Assembly (NCBI GenBank): GCA_947475445.1
Contig: CANJLC010000004.1
Coordinates: 82,757 to 146,756 of the forward strand
Length of the DNA: 64,000 bases
From: Alphaproteobacteria bacterium
GTDB taxonomy: Bacteria > Pseudomonadota > Alphaproteobacteria > Micropepsales > Micropepsaceae
Direction of reading: 5' to 3'
Part shown: positions 39,443-48,309 of the stretch, piece by piece
Position numbering within the stretch: the stretch's first letter is position 1
How the letters are laid out: the number at the start of each line of letters is the position of its first letter
Program-made: the position numbers and the translations under genes
The notes under the pieces: generated by a model
Databases searched by the model: none
Told to the model about the DNA's origin: nothing
What the model saw: the letters and a program-made list of their open reading frames with translations, nothing else

Positions 39443-40504
39443 ATGACCGGCATGAAGCGCAAAGCCCTTTACAGCCGCGCCACAAGACGGCGTTCGGCGG
39501 CGCCCGGCAGCGTCATGCCGGAACGCGAGGCCTTGTGGGAACCCGAGGACCAGGGTCCGCGCCTGGGTACGCTGCTCTGGCAAAAAACCAGGGCATTTTG
39601 CGCCCGTCATGATCGCATCGTTCCCGCCGCCGCCGCCGTGCTGGTCACGCTTTTGGTGGTGACGGGCTGGCGCATGATCTATCCCATCCCGCGGGCGCTG
39701 ACCCAGTACGAACTGGACGGCGCCGTGAAATACACGCTGGCCAACACGCCGCCTGGCCGGGCGGAAAGCACCATCGCCGCCGCCCTCATCGCGCAGTCGG
39801 TGGTGCGGGTGGAAGGCTATTATTCGCCCGAGCATGCCGCCGCCATCGCCAAGGCCGAAGCCGCCGAAGCGCGCAAGCAGGGTGTGAAGACGCCACAGGA
39901 AAAACCCAAAACCAAGGACGAGCTCACCAAGGCGCCCTCCGCCAGGGACGCCGAGCAGCATTACGATACCGTCGGCAGCGGCGTGGTGATCACCGAGAAG
40001 GGCGACATCCTCACCAATCTGCATGTCGTCTCCTCCACCGACCGCTGGGTGGTTGTGTTCGCGGATGGCAGCAAGTCGGGCGCCATGCTGGTGTCCACCC
40101 AGCCGGAAAACGACCTGGCGATGATCCGCGCCACCAAGCTGCCCGATGAACTCAAGCCGGCGGCGATGGCCTCGACCCGCGACCTGCTGCCGGGCGACAT
40201 GGTGGTTGCGGTGGGCTTTCCTTTCGGCATCGGCCCCTCGGTTTCCTCCGGCGTGGTGGCAGGCCTGAAGCGCAGCTTCGAAGACCCCACCGACAAGGAA
40301 AAGCCCGCGCTGTCCAATCTGATCCAGTTCGATGCGGCCGTGAATCCCGGCAACAGCGGCGGGCCGCTGGTCAACCGCGACGGTGAAGTGGTGGGCATCG
40401 TCACTGCAATCTACAATCCCACAGGACTGCACGTCTTTGCCGGCATGGCCTTCGCCGTGCCGATCGAGAATGCCGCCAGGGCGGCGGGGAACAATCCGCT
40501 TTAA
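39443..40504 (+). CDS. Membrane-anchored S1C (trypsin-like) serine protease without PDZ domain
   Basis: A 353-residue protein with a basic cytoplasmic start and one membrane helix (about residues 59-78). A periplasmic linker with a charged Ala/Lys/Glu stretch follows (130-165), then a DegP/HtrA-like protease domain. The catalytic triad is His194 (TNLHVV), Asp224 (ENDLAMI) and Ser305 (GNSGGPLV). The sequence stops right after the protease domain, so the PDZ domain of HtrA proteins is absent. The start at 39443 removes an unlikely upstream extension. MoxR follows by 15 bases after AAAGG, so protease, MoxR, DUF58 and VWA genes probably form an operon. Confidence 0.88.
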   Translation: MTGMKRKALYSRATRRRSAAPGSVMPEREALWEPEDQGPRLGTLLWQKTRAFCARHDRIVPAAAAVLVTLLVVTGWRMIYPIPRALTQYELDGAVKYTLANTPPGRAESTIAAALIAQSVVRVEGYYSPEHAAAIAKAEAAEARKQGVKTPQEKPKTKDELTKAPSARDAEQHYDTVGSGVVITEKGDILTNLHVVSSTDRWVVVFADGSKSGAMLVSTQPENDLAMIRATKLPDELKPAAMASTRDLLPGDMVVAVGFPFGIGPSVSSGVVAGLKRSFEDPTDKEKPALSNLIQFDAAVNPGNSGGPLVNRDGEVVGIVTAIYNPTGLHVFAGMAFAVPIENAARAAGNNPL

Positions 40505-40519
40505 AAAAGGTATCGTGAC

Positions 40520-41527
40520 ATGACCAGTGGTGCGCATGCCAATGAAAGACATAAAGATCTTGAGCATCTTCTCTATGAAGTGAAGAAGATCGTCGTCGGC
40601 CAGGACCATTTCCTGGAACGCGTCCTGGTGGCGCTGCTGGCCGGCGGCCACCTGCTGGTCGAAGGCTTGCCGGGGCTTGCCAAGACCCTGACCGTCTCGA
40701 CTCTTGCCCGCGCCATGCGCGGCAGCTTCAAGCGCATCCAGTTCACGCCCGACCTGGTGCCTGCCGATCTTGTCGGCACCCGCGTCTACAGCCAGAAGAC
40801 CGGCGAATTCTCCACCGTGCTGGGCCCGGTTTTCGCCAATCTGGTCCTGGCCGACGAAATCAACCGCGCCCCCGCCAAGGTGCAGAGTGCGCTGCTGGAA
40901 GTGATGCAGGAACGCCAGGTCACCATCGCCGGCGAAAGCCACCGGGTGCCATCGCCCTTTGTCGTGATGGCCACGCAAAACCCCATCGAGACCGAAGGCA
41001 CCTATGCCCTGCCGGAAGCGCAGGTCGACCGTTTCATGATGAAAGTGCTGGTGGGCTATCCCAATGAAGACGAGGAATTTGTCATCGTGCAGCGCGTCAC
41101 CGGCGCCGCCATCGATATCGGCGCGGTGACCAGCACCGAACAGCTGCTGGCGATGCAGCAGGAATCCCGCAAGACCTATGTCGATCCTTCGCTGGTCAGC
41201 TATGCCGTCAAGCTGGTGGCGGCGACCCGCGATCCGCGCAAGGCGGGCCTTGGCGACCTGTCGCGCTTTATTCTTTACGGGGCGTCACCCCGCGCCACCA
41301 TCGGCCTGATCGAGGCCGGCCGGGCGCTCGCCTTCCTGCGCGGCCGCGATTACGTCCTTCCCGCCGACGTGGTGGACATCGCCGCCGACGTGCTGCGCCA
41401 CCGCGTCGTGCCCTCCTACGAGGCGCTGGCCGAAGGCATCACCGCCGACAAGCTTGTGGCCGACATCATGCGGGCCGTGCCCGCTCCCGAAAAAGTGCTG
41501 GAGAGCCGCGTTGCCGCGAGCGCCTGA
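40520..41527 (+). CDS. MoxR-family AAA+ ATPase
   Basis: A 335-residue MoxR ATPase. The Walker A motif is LVEGLPGLAKT near residue 45, Walker B is LVLADEINRAPAKVQSALLEVMQE, sensor 1 is VMATQNPIETEGTYALPEAQVDRF, and a C-terminal lid domain follows. MoxR proteins act as chaperones that mature or regulate partner VWA proteins, and the next two genes encode exactly such partners (DUF58 and VWA). A good AAAGG ribosome site precedes the ATG. The DUF58 gene starts inside its last codons. Confidence 0.95.
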   Translation: MTSGAHANERHKDLEHLLYEVKKIVVGQDHFLERVLVALLAGGHLLVEGLPGLAKTLTVSTLARAMRGSFKRIQFTPDLVPADLVGTRVYSQKTGEFSTVLGPVFANLVLADEINRAPAKVQSALLEVMQERQVTIAGESHRVPSPFVVMATQNPIETEGTYALPEAQVDRFMMKVLVGYPNEDEEFVIVQRVTGAAIDIGAVTSTEQLLAMQQESRKTYVDPSLVSYAVKLVAATRDPRKAGLGDLSRFILYGASPRATIGLIEAGRALAFLRGRDYVLPADVVDIAADVLRHRVVPSYEALAEGITADKLVADIMRAVPAPEKVLESRVAASA

Positions 41528-42419
41528 AAACATCCTCGGCCGGCTGGAGCTGAAGGTCGCCAAGCGGCTTGAAGGCCTGCTGCAGGGCGACCATCGCAGC
41601 GGCTTTCGCGGGCAGGGGCTGGATCTGGCCGACCTGCGCGAATACCAGTATCACGACGATGTGCGGCACATGGACTGGAACGTCACCGCGCGGCTGCAAA
41701 TCCCGCATGTGCGCGAATTCCTGGAAGACCGCGAAATCACCGCCTGGTTCCTGCTCGACATGAGCCCCTCGATCGATTTTGAATCGGTCAGCGTTTCCAA
41801 GCGCGCCGTGCTGGTGGAATTCACCACCCTGATCTGCCGGTTGCTGTCGTCCAAGGGCAACCGCACCGGCGCCATCCTGTTTTCCAGCCAGATCGAGAAA
41901 GTGATCCCGGCGCGCGGCGGGCGGCAGCGATTGCTGGTGCTGCTCGAAGCCCTGACCCGCCACCGCAATGTCCGTACAAGAAAGCCCGAGCCCACCGATC
42001 TGAGGCGCGTGCTGTCCGACGCCGCCGGGCTGATCCGGCGCCGCTCCCTGATCTTCGTGGTGTCGGATTTCATCTCTTCCCCCGGCTGGGAAAAGCCGCT
42101 GGGCCGGCTGGCGGCGCGCCATGACGTGATCGCGGTACGCCTCAGCGATCCGCTGGAAATCCACATGCCCGACCTTGGCCTGCTCACCTTCCAGGATGCC
42201 GAAAGCGGCGAACAGGTTTTCGTGGATACCCATGATCCCAGTTTCCGCAACCGCTTTGCCGCCATTGCCGAGGCGCGCGACGAGTCGCTGCGCGCCACTT
42301 TCCAGTCCAGCGGTGTCGATACGCTGGAGCTTTCCACCGACGACGACATCGCCGACGCCGTGCTGCGTTTTGCCGACATGCGCAAGCACCGCTTTGCGGC
42401 CCCCGCGGTGCCGGCATGA
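41511..42419 (+). CDS. DUF58 domain protein (MoxR partner)
   Basis: A 302-residue DUF58 protein with a VWA-like fold. The family block RSGFRGQGLDLADLREYQ is followed by the DIRxIDWN-like DVRHMDWNVTARL, and LLDMSPSIDF is a MIDAS-like segment. I place the start at TTG 41511 because GGAGAG precedes it by six bases and the N-terminus LPRAPENILGRLELKVAKRLEGL fits the family; no ATG is well placed. It overlaps moxR by 17 bases and the VWA gene by four, so all three are translationally coupled. No membrane anchor is seen. Confidence 0.9.
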   Translation: MPRAPENILGRLELKVAKRLEGLLQGDHRSGFRGQGLDLADLREYQYHDDVRHMDWNVTARLQIPHVREFLEDREITAWFLLDMSPSIDFESVSVSKRAVLVEFTTLICRLLSSKGNRTGAILFSSQIEKVIPARGGRQRLLVLLEALTRHRNVRTRKPEPTDLRRVLSDAAGLIRRRSLIFVVSDFISSPGWEKPLGRLAARHDVIAVRLSDPLEIHMPDLGLLTFQDAESGEQVFVDTHDPSFRNRFAAIAEARDESLRATFQSSGVDTLELSTDDDIADAVLRFADMRKHRFAAPAVPA

Positions 42420-43549
42420 AGGAATTTTTCGCCAAGCTGACCTGGGAACAGGTGTGGGGTTACGTCCCGCACCTGGAATTCCTCTGGCCGGATTTCCTCT
42501 GGGCGTTGCTGTTGGTACCGGCCATCATCCTGCTCTATGTGCTGCTGCTGCGGCGGCGCAAGAAAGGCGCGCTGTCTTACGGCAATCTGGCGCTGGTCAA
42601 GGCCGCGATGGGGCGCACCAACTGGCGCCGTCATTTGCCGCCCGCCCTGATGCTGGGCGCCCTGGCGCTGCTCATTGTCGGCATGGCGCGGCCCACCGCC
42701 GAAGTCAGCCTGCCGTCCAACCGCGCCACCATCCTGCTGGCGATGGACGTGTCCGGCTCCATGCGCGCCGCCGACGTGAAGCCTTCGCGCATCGAGGCGG
42801 CCCAGGCGGCGGCACGCGAATATATCAAGGGCCAGCCAAAGGATGTGGTGATCGGCATTGTCGCCTTCGCCGCCACGGCCCTGCTGGTGCAAAATCCCAC
42901 CACCGACCGCATAAGCCTCAATTCCGCGATAGACCGGTTTGAATTGCAGCGCGGCACCGCCGTGGGCAGCGGCATCCTGGTCTCGCTTGCCACTTTGTTC
43001 CCGCAGGAAGATTTCCCCATCAGCAGCTTCGGCGGCGGTGGTGGCGCTTTTTCGTCCGGCGAGTTTGGCAACCGCTTCGCGGGCGCCAGGGCGCTGGGCG
43101 ATCCGCGCGCCAGGAAAGAGCCGGAGAAAAAGCATGTCCCGGTCGAGCCCGGCTCCTACAAGAATGCCGTGATCATCCTGCTCACCGACGGCGCCACCAA
43201 TGCCGGCTATGACCCGATCGAGGCGGCGCGGCTGGCGGCGGATTATGGCGTCAAGGTCTATACGGTGGGCTTCGGCACCACGCGCGGCAATGTGGTGGGC
43301 TTTGGCGGCTTCTCGATGCGCGCCCAGCTGGACGACGAAGCGCTCAAGAAGATCGCCGACATGACCAAGGGCCGCTATTTCCACGCCGCCAGCGCCGAGG
43401 ACCTCAAGGCGGTCTATGGCGTGCTGTCCAAGCAGCTGGTGTTGGAAACCCGCCAGATGGAAGTGACGTCCTTCTTCGCCCTTGCCGCCGCACTGCTGAT
43501 GATGCTGGCAGGCGGGCTGTCGCTGGCCTGGTTCGGCCGCATCCTGTGA
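42416..43549 (+). CDS. VWA-domain membrane protein (BatA-like)
   Basis: A 377-residue protein with two N-terminal helices (about residues 22-45 and 74-92), a von Willebrand A domain with a complete MIDAS (AMDVSGSM, Asp101; later LLTDGATNAG) and a C-terminal helix (about 352-374). The layout matches BatA of Bacteroides/alphaproteobacterial MoxR operons. A Gly/Ala/Phe-rich insert with SFGGGGGAFSSGEFG interrupts the VWA fold around residue 205. It is the last gene of the protease-MoxR unit and is followed by a strong terminator. Confidence 0.9.
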   Translation: MKEFFAKLTWEQVWGYVPHLEFLWPDFLWALLLVPAIILLYVLLLRRRKKGALSYGNLALVKAAMGRTNWRRHLPPALMLGALALLIVGMARPTAEVSLPSNRATILLAMDVSGSMRAADVKPSRIEAAQAAAREYIKGQPKDVVIGIVAFAATALLVQNPTTDRISLNSAIDRFELQRGTAVGSGILVSLATLFPQEDFPISSFGGGGGAFSSGEFGNRFAGARALGDPRARKEPEKKHVPVEPGSYKNAVIILLTDGATNAGYDPIEAARLAADYGVKVYTVGFGTTRGNVVGFGGFSMRAQLDDEALKKIADMTKGRYFHAASAEDLKAVYGVLSKQLVLETRQMEVTSFFALAAALLMMLAGGLSLAWFGRIL

Positions 43550-43561
43550 TGACTTGAAAAG

Positions 43562-43597
43562 AAAAAGGCCGCCACCTTCAAGGTGACGGCCTTTTTT
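43562..43597. terminator. Bidirectional rho-independent terminator
   Basis: AAAAAGGCCG-C-CACCTT pairs with AAGGTG-A-CGGCCTTTTTT around a CA centre. The A run before and T run after make it work in both directions, for the VWA gene (plus) and the PRC-barrel gene (minus), which converge here. Confidence 0.85.
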
Positions 43598-43612
43598 GTT
43601 TGTTCGCCCGGC

Positions 43613-43984
43613 TTATTGCCAGTCGCGGTCGACCTTGTAATAGGAATAGGACGTCTCGCGGATGTCACCCAGGGTGCCATCGTGCTTGATCAGGTCCTTG
43701 AGGTCATAGGACGGCGCATTCTCCAGCGTGTCCTTGCTCAGCGGCACGACATAACCGCCCTTGTCCTCGTTATAGTCCAGCATGGACCAGGGAACCGGAT
43801 AATATTTCTCGCCGATGCCGATGAAGCCGCCAAAGCCCAGGGCCGCGAACATGATCTGGTTGGACTGCTTGTCGAGCACGATATCCTCCACCGTGCCGAT
43901 CTTGTCGCCCTTGTCGTTGTAGACGCTGGTGCCTTTTACCTTCGAGGCGAGAATTGCGCTCGTGTGACCGCTGCTGGTCGTCAT
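43613..43984 (-). CDS. PRC-barrel domain protein (probable general-stress protein)
   Basis: A 123-residue soluble protein with a PRC-barrel: LASKVKGTSVYNDKGDKIGTVEDIVLDKQ, then the FGGFIGIGEKYYPVPWSML block typical of alphaproteobacterial stress-induced PRC proteins. The C-terminal part ends YSYYKVDRDWQ. The start at 43984 is chosen because GGAGGA lies six bases upstream and because the EcfG-type promoter at 44014-44038 would begin transcription after the earlier Met at 44008. The biochemical role is unknown. It is divergent from the Gln-rich small protein. Confidence 0.88.
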   Translation of the reverse strand: MTTSSGHTSAILASKVKGTSVYNDKGDKIGTVEDIVLDKQSNQIMFAALGFGGFIGIGEKYYPVPWSMLDYNEDKGGYVVPLSKDTLENAPSYDLKDLIKHDGTLGDIRETSYSYYKVDRDWQ

Positions 43985-44013
43985 GATGTCCTCCATTATG
44001 GGTTCCATAGCCT

Positions 44014-44038
44014 AACGGCACATGCGCGCCTTTGTTCC
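44014..44038 (-). promoter_or_regulatory. EcfG-type general-stress sigma factor promoter
   Basis: On the minus strand the sequence reads GGAAC, 16 bases, CGTT, a perfect match to the alphaproteobacterial sigma-EcfG consensus. Predicted transcription would start near 44005, giving a leader of about 20 bases with a GGAGGA ribosome site before the PRC-barrel start codon. Confidence 0.7.
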
Positions 44039-44138
44039 GCCCTGATCGGCGAACGGCCAAATTTCCTTTCCGCATATGCGCAAGCGGACCGGAACTCGCG
44101 AAACTTCGCTGTTGCCGGCGTTTGCATGACGGAACTTC

Positions 44139-44163
44139 GGAACGTCGTGCGTCGGAAGTCATT
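44139..44163 (+). promoter_or_regulatory. Possible EcfG-like promoter for the Gln-rich protein
   Basis: On the plus strand GGAAC, 16 bases, CATT matches the sigma-EcfG pattern at eight of nine positions. A second GGAAC lies eight bases earlier. Transcription from here would start about 30 bases before the small gene at 44203. Confidence 0.4.
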
Positions 44164-44202
44164 TCCGAACTGGGCTGGATAACCAAGCATGAGGAACTTC
44201 CC

Positions 44203-44364
44203 ATGACGAACCAGAATGATCGTTCGCAGAACAATCAGGACAATGAATCGACCCAGGACCAGGCCAAGCAGGGCCAGCAGACCGGCCAGCAGCAGAAGCA
44301 GCAGGGCCAGCAGCCCCAGCAAAAGCCGCAGCAGGGCAGCCAGGACCAGTCCAAGCAGCGCTAG
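44203..44364 (+). CDS. Gln-rich hydrophilic 53-residue protein
   Basis: A short protein with no hydrophobic residues to speak of; about a third is Gln, the rest Asn, Asp, Ser, Lys, Gly and Pro. It starts MTNQNDRSQNNQDNE and continues as imperfect QQGQQ/QQKPQQ repeats. ATG at 44203 has GAGGAAC upstream; the longer open frame before it reads like intergenic sequence. It would be disordered in solution. It is divergent from the stress PRC-barrel gene and ends at a perfect terminator. I know no function; a desiccation- or stress-protective role is a guess. Confidence 0.65.
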   Translation: MTNQNDRSQNNQDNESTQDQAKQGQQTGQQQKQQGQQPQQKPQQGSQDQSKQR

Positions 44365-44379
44365 CGCCTGATGGATGGC

Positions 44380-44410
44380 AAAAAGGGCCCGGGATTCCCG
44401 GGCCCTTTTT
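44380..44410. terminator. Bidirectional rho-independent terminator (perfect 15-bp stem)
   Basis: AAAAAGGGCCCGGGA and TCCCGGGCCCTTTTT are perfect inverted repeats around a single T. It serves the Gln-rich gene (plus) and the TPR-glycosyltransferase gene (minus), which converge here. Confidence 0.9.
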
Positions 44411-44415
44411 CTGTG

Positions 44416-46452
44416 TCAGCGCATCATGGAAATATAGGCTGCTTCCAGCTTGCGCGTGAACGCCTCGGTATCGAACAGCGCCGTGGCGCCGCGATTCCTG
44501 GCCAGTTCTTCACGCAACGCCCGCAGCCGCACCGGATCGCCCGCCAATGCGACGGCCAGGCTTTCATAATCCTGCAAATTTTCGCAGATCAGTTCGGCAA
44601 GCCCGATGGCGTCCAGCAGGCTGGCGGCGACGCGGCCGGGAAACGCCCTGCCACGGCAGGTGACCAGCGGCACGCCGGCCCACAAGGCGTCGCTCGCCGT
44701 GGTGTGGGCGTTGTAGGGCAGGGCGTCGAGGAACAGATCCGCCAGCGCGAGCCGCGCCAAATGCTGCGGCAGGTCGGTCATGGGCGCGAAGATCAGCCTT
44801 GTCCCCGCCACACCATGGGCCTCAGCCTCCCGCCGCAAATGTTCGTGGAAAGCGGGAATGCCTTCCAGCAGCCACAACACGCTTCCCGGCACCGCTTTCA
44901 ATATCCGCATCCATGACGCGAAAGCCGGCGGCGTCAGCTTGTAGCTGGTGTTGAAATTGCAGAAGACAAAGGCATCGGCGGGCAGGGCGCAGGCTTCACG
45001 GCCCGGACTATCGGCGGCGAGGGCGCGTCTGTTGTCATTGGCCTGGTAGCTGCCGGGCAGCCACGCCACCTGTTCGGTGTAAAACCGCTTCTCATTTTCC
45101 GGGATGACGCAGGCATCGGCCAGGATATAATCCATGTAAGGCGCGCCCAGCGTGGCGGGAAAGCCCAGGTAATTGACCTGCAGCGGCGCGGGCCGCCAGG
45201 CGAAGACGCCCATGCGGTGATCGCCGAAATAGCCATTGAGGTTGACCAGGATATCGATCTTTTCCGCTTGCACGCGCAACGCGGCGTCCCGGTCGGACAG
45301 CACCGAAATGTCCACGAACTTGTCAAAGGCCTTTTCCAGCCGCGCCCGCATGGCACTGTTGTCACTGCCGCCATTGTCGAAGGCGACAATCTCGAAGCGC
45401 GTCTTGTCATGCTGTTCATAGACACCCGCCATCAGATAGGCGGTGGCCTGCTCGCGAAATTCGCCCGACACATAACCGATGCGGATTTTCGAAGGCGCCC
45501 GCGCCACCTGCGCCAGCGGCAGCTGGGCCGGGTAGCGGTGCTGCGCATGGATGATGGAGCAGGCCTGCAAATCTGCCGGCGACTGCGACACTGCCTGGTA
45601 GACAAAAGGCTCGATCACCGGCTTGCCCGCCCGCACGCCTTCATCGATCTGCGCAACCAGCGCCTCAAGGCCCCGCCAGTCGCCGCCATACAGCCGCACC
45701 ATCAGCAATCCGCCCAGCGCATAGGGACAGTCGGGATCAAGCTCCACGGCGCGCGTAAGGTCGCGCAGGGCGGATTCGTAATCCTTCTTCTCGACCCAGG
45801 TGACCAGGCCGCGCGTGTAAAACATTTCCGCTTGATCCGGCTGGATCGCCAGCGCCTGGCTGTAGCTGGCCAGCGCCTCGTCAATCCGCTTGATGTCCCG
45901 CAGCGCAATGCCGCGATTGGTCCAGGTCTGGGCGTTGCGCGGCTGGATCGCCAGCGCCCGGTCATAGCTCTCCACCGCCTGCGCGCCGCGGCGCAAATCG
46001 CGCAGCACATTGCCGCGATTGAGCCATACGCCTTCTATGCCCGGATCCAGCGTCAGCGCGCGATCGAAACTGTCCAGCGCCTCGCCAAGGCGTCCCATCG
46101 CATGCAGGGCCAGCCCGCGATTGTTCCAGCCTTGGGCGAAATTGCGGTCCAGCGCCAGGGCGCGGTCATAACTCGCCAGCGCTTCATCCCAGTGCTTCAG
46201 GCCCGCCAGCGCGATGGCGCGATTGTTCCAGCTTTGCGCCACGCCGGGATGGATCGCCAGCACACGGTCAAAACTGGCAACCGCCTCGTCCAGGCGCTTC
46301 AAATCCAGCAGGGCTGAGCCGCGATTGTGCCAGGCCTGGATCAAATCCGGCTTCAGCGCCAGGGCCTGGTCGTATGCGGCGACCGCGTCAGCAGCGCGGT
46401 TCTGGTCCTTGAGCGCGTTGCCGCGATTGTAATGGGCCACCGCCGTTTCCAC
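44416..46452 (-). CDS. TPR-repeat GT41 (O-GlcNAc transferase/SPINDLY-type) glycosyltransferase, second copy
   Basis: A 678-residue fusion similar in plan to the gene at 28517 but with a shorter TPR array. Residues 1-250 contain about seven TPR units in register, and about 310-670 form the GT41 domain, with [58 protein letters not shown] and [20 protein letters not shown]. The start is GTG at 46452, 12 bases after the DipZ-like stop, so the two are probably one transcription unit. The first TPR begins at residue 3, so an N-terminal piece may be missing or the start may be as given. The acceptor protein is unknown. Confidence 0.88.
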   Translation of the reverse strand: METAVAHYNRGNALKDQNRAADAVAAYDQALALKPDLIQAWHNRGSALLDLKRLDEAVASFDRVLAIHPGVAQSWNNRAIALAGLKHWDEALASYDRALALDRNFAQGWNNRGLALHAMGRLGEALDSFDRALTLDPGIEGVWLNRGNVLRDLRRGAQAVESYDRALAIQPRNAQTWTNRGIALRDIKRIDEALASYSQALAIQPDQAEMFYTRGLVTWVEKKDYESALRDLTRAVELDPDCPYALGGLLMVRLYGGDWRGLEALVAQIDEGVRAGKPVIEPFVYQAVSQSPADLQACSIIHAQHRYPAQLPLAQVARAPSKIRIGYVSGEFREQATAYLMAGVYEQHDKTRFEIVAFDNGGSDNSAMRARLEKAFDKFVDISVLSDRDAALRVQAEKIDILVNLNGYFGDHRMGVFAWRPAPLQVNYLGFPATLGAPYMDYILADACVIPENEKRFYTEQVAWLPGSYQANDNRRALAADSPGREACALPADAFVFCNFNTSYKLTPPAFASWMRILKAVPGSVLWLLEGIPAFHEHLRREAEAHGVAGTRLIFAPMTDLPQHLARLALADLFLDALPYNAHTTASDALWAGVPLVTCRGRAFPGRVAASLLDAIGLAELICENLQDYESLAVALAGDPVRLRALREELARNRGATALFDTEAFTRKLEAAYISMMR

Positions 46453-46464
46453 GCTCGCCGCCCG

Positions 46465-48177
46465 TTATCCGAAGGTAAAGGCGAAGGCGTCCACGCCTGC
46501 ATCCAGGAACTGGATTTCGAACGTGTGGTCGCCCACTTCGCCGCTCTGCCGGATCAGCTGATAGAGCCGCTGCCCGTTGACGGTGCCGTTTCCTGCCGCA
46601 TCCGTGTCCACGCCATGCGCGTCGCCCGGCGGCCTGCCATCCAGCAGGACGCGAAAGCGCACCGGCTTGTTGTTTGATCCCAGCACCAGGTGCAGGTCGC
46701 GGGCGTGGAAGCGGTAAACGATCTTGCCTTGCGGCGTGTTCAGCGCGGCATGCTGGGCGGCGACGGTCCAGTTGCCTTCCAGGCCCCACTGGTTGCGGCC
46801 ATAAGGGGGAGGCGCCGTGTAGTCATGGGGCGCATCCTTGACTGGCAGGGCGATGAAATTCTCCGCCCGGCTGTAACCGACATAGGTTTCCGAGGACTGC
46901 ATGTCGCCCAGATCGGCGGCGGCCTCCGCCCCTTTTGCGTCCGGGCTGACAATGCCGGCGGGAATATTCTGCACGCCCTCTTCGGCCAGCAGCTTCTGGA
47001 TGATGCGCTCGGAGCCCTCGTAATCGCCTTCGCCAAAATGATGGGCGCGGATGCGGCCCTGGCCGTCGATGAAATAATGCGCCGGCCAATATTGGTTGGC
47101 GAAGGCCTGCCAGATTTTCAGGCCGTTATCCATCACCACCGGATATTTGACGCCAAGATCGCGCACGGCCGTCTTCACATTGGCTTCGTCTTTTTCAAAG
47201 GCGAATTCTGGCGCATGCACGCCGATCACCACCAGCCCGCTGTCTTTATACTTCTGCGCCCAGGCGCGGATGTAAGGCAGCGCGCGCAGGCAGTTGATGC
47301 AGGAATAAGTCCAGAAATCCACCACCACGACCTTGCCGCGCAATTGCGCTGGCGTCAGCGGCGGCGAATTCAGCCACGTTGTCGCGCCAGGAAATCCCGG
47401 GAACTGGCCTTCCACCGGCAGGTCGCTGCCCGCCACCGCCACGGAGGTGCGGGCTTTCACCAAATCCGTTTTTTCCACCAGCAGCTGTTCCACGCCGGCC
47501 GTGCTGGCCAGCGACAGCCGGGTGAGAAAGCCGGTATCCAGGCCCAGCGCGATGGCGACGACGCCCAGCAGCACGGCCACGCCCAGGCCGCGGCGCACCC
47601 ATTCGCCTGCACCGAGCGATTTCTTCATGGCAACAAAAACGCGTCCGCCGATCAGCAGCGCGGCGGCCAGCGAGGTGGCGGCGCCCGCCGCATAGGCCAG
47701 CAGCAGCAAGGTCGTGTTGGCGCTGGCACCCTTGATCGCCGCGCCCGTCAATATAAGTCCCAGGATCGGCCCGGCGCAGGGCGCCCACAGCAGGCCGGTG
47801 GCGCCGCCCAGCAGAAAAGATGTGCCGATATTGCCCTGTTGACCGCCGGCACTGTTGGAAAGGCGGCTGCCCAGGGCCACCAGCGGACGGGTCAGCCTTT
47901 CCGCCAGCGATCCCGACAACAGCGTGAGGCCGAACAGCGTCAGCAAGGTCAGCGCGATGATGCGGCCATACTGGTTGGCATGCACCGCCCAGCTTCCGCC
48001 CAGCGTGGCCAGCGTCGCCACAACCGCGAAAGTGATCGCCATGCCCGCCAGCAATGGCAGCCCCGAGCGCACGAATGGCTGGTCGGCCCGGGCGAAGACA
48101 AAAGGCAGCACCGGCAGGATGCAGGGGCTGACGATGGTCAGGACGCCGCCCAGATAGGCAAGGATCAGCAGGATCAC
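46465..48177 (-). CDS. DipZ-like thiol-disulfide protein (CcdA membrane domain + thioredoxin + C-terminal domain)
   Basis: A 570-residue inner-membrane protein that carries reducing power to the periplasm. Residues 1-220 are a CcdA-type domain with six helices and the two redox Cys in SPCILPVLPF (Cys19) and WAPCAGPILG (Cys134). Residues about 255-400 form a periplasmic TlpA/thioredoxin-like domain with YSCINC (Cys293, Cys296). The last 150 residues form a beta-rich domain found in DipZ proteins. A covalent fusion of CcdA and thioredoxin is typical of Mycobacterium DipZ and some Proteobacteria. It is divergent from a secreted DUF5666-like gene and lies upstream of the TPR-GT41 gene. Confidence 0.9.
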   Translation of the reverse strand: MILLILAYLGGVLTIVSPCILPVLPFVFARADQPFVRSGLPLLAGMAITFAVVATLATLGGSWAVHANQYGRIIALTLLTLFGLTLLSGSLAERLTRPLVALGSRLSNSAGGQQGNIGTSFLLGGATGLLWAPCAGPILGLILTGAAIKGASANTTLLLLAYAAGAATSLAAALLIGGRVFVAMKKSLGAGEWVRRGLGVAVLLGVVAIALGLDTGFLTRLSLASTAGVEQLLVEKTDLVKARTSVAVAGSDLPVEGQFPGFPGATTWLNSPPLTPAQLRGKVVVVDFWTYSCINCLRALPYIRAWAQKYKDSGLVVIGVHAPEFAFEKDEANVKTAVRDLGVKYPVVMDNGLKIWQAFANQYWPAHYFIDGQGRIRAHHFGEGDYEGSERIIQKLLAEEGVQNIPAGIVSPDAKGAEAAADLGDMQSSETYVGYSRAENFIALPVKDAPHDYTAPPPYGRNQWGLEGNWTVAAQHAALNTPQGKIVYRFHARDLHLVLGSNNKPVRFRVLLDGRPPGDAHGVDTDAAGNGTVNGQRLYQLIRQSGEVGDHTFEIQFLDAGVDAFAFTFG

Positions 48178-48309
48178 GCGGGTCTCTCCGGGGGGCGTTT
48201 CATCTTGTTCATGCGAGGCGCCAGTATGTTACTTCCGCCCATACGATCCAAAGGCTATATTGGGTCCATAACAAGTGTCTGATTTAGGCCGTAAAAAAGG
48301 AAATATCTC

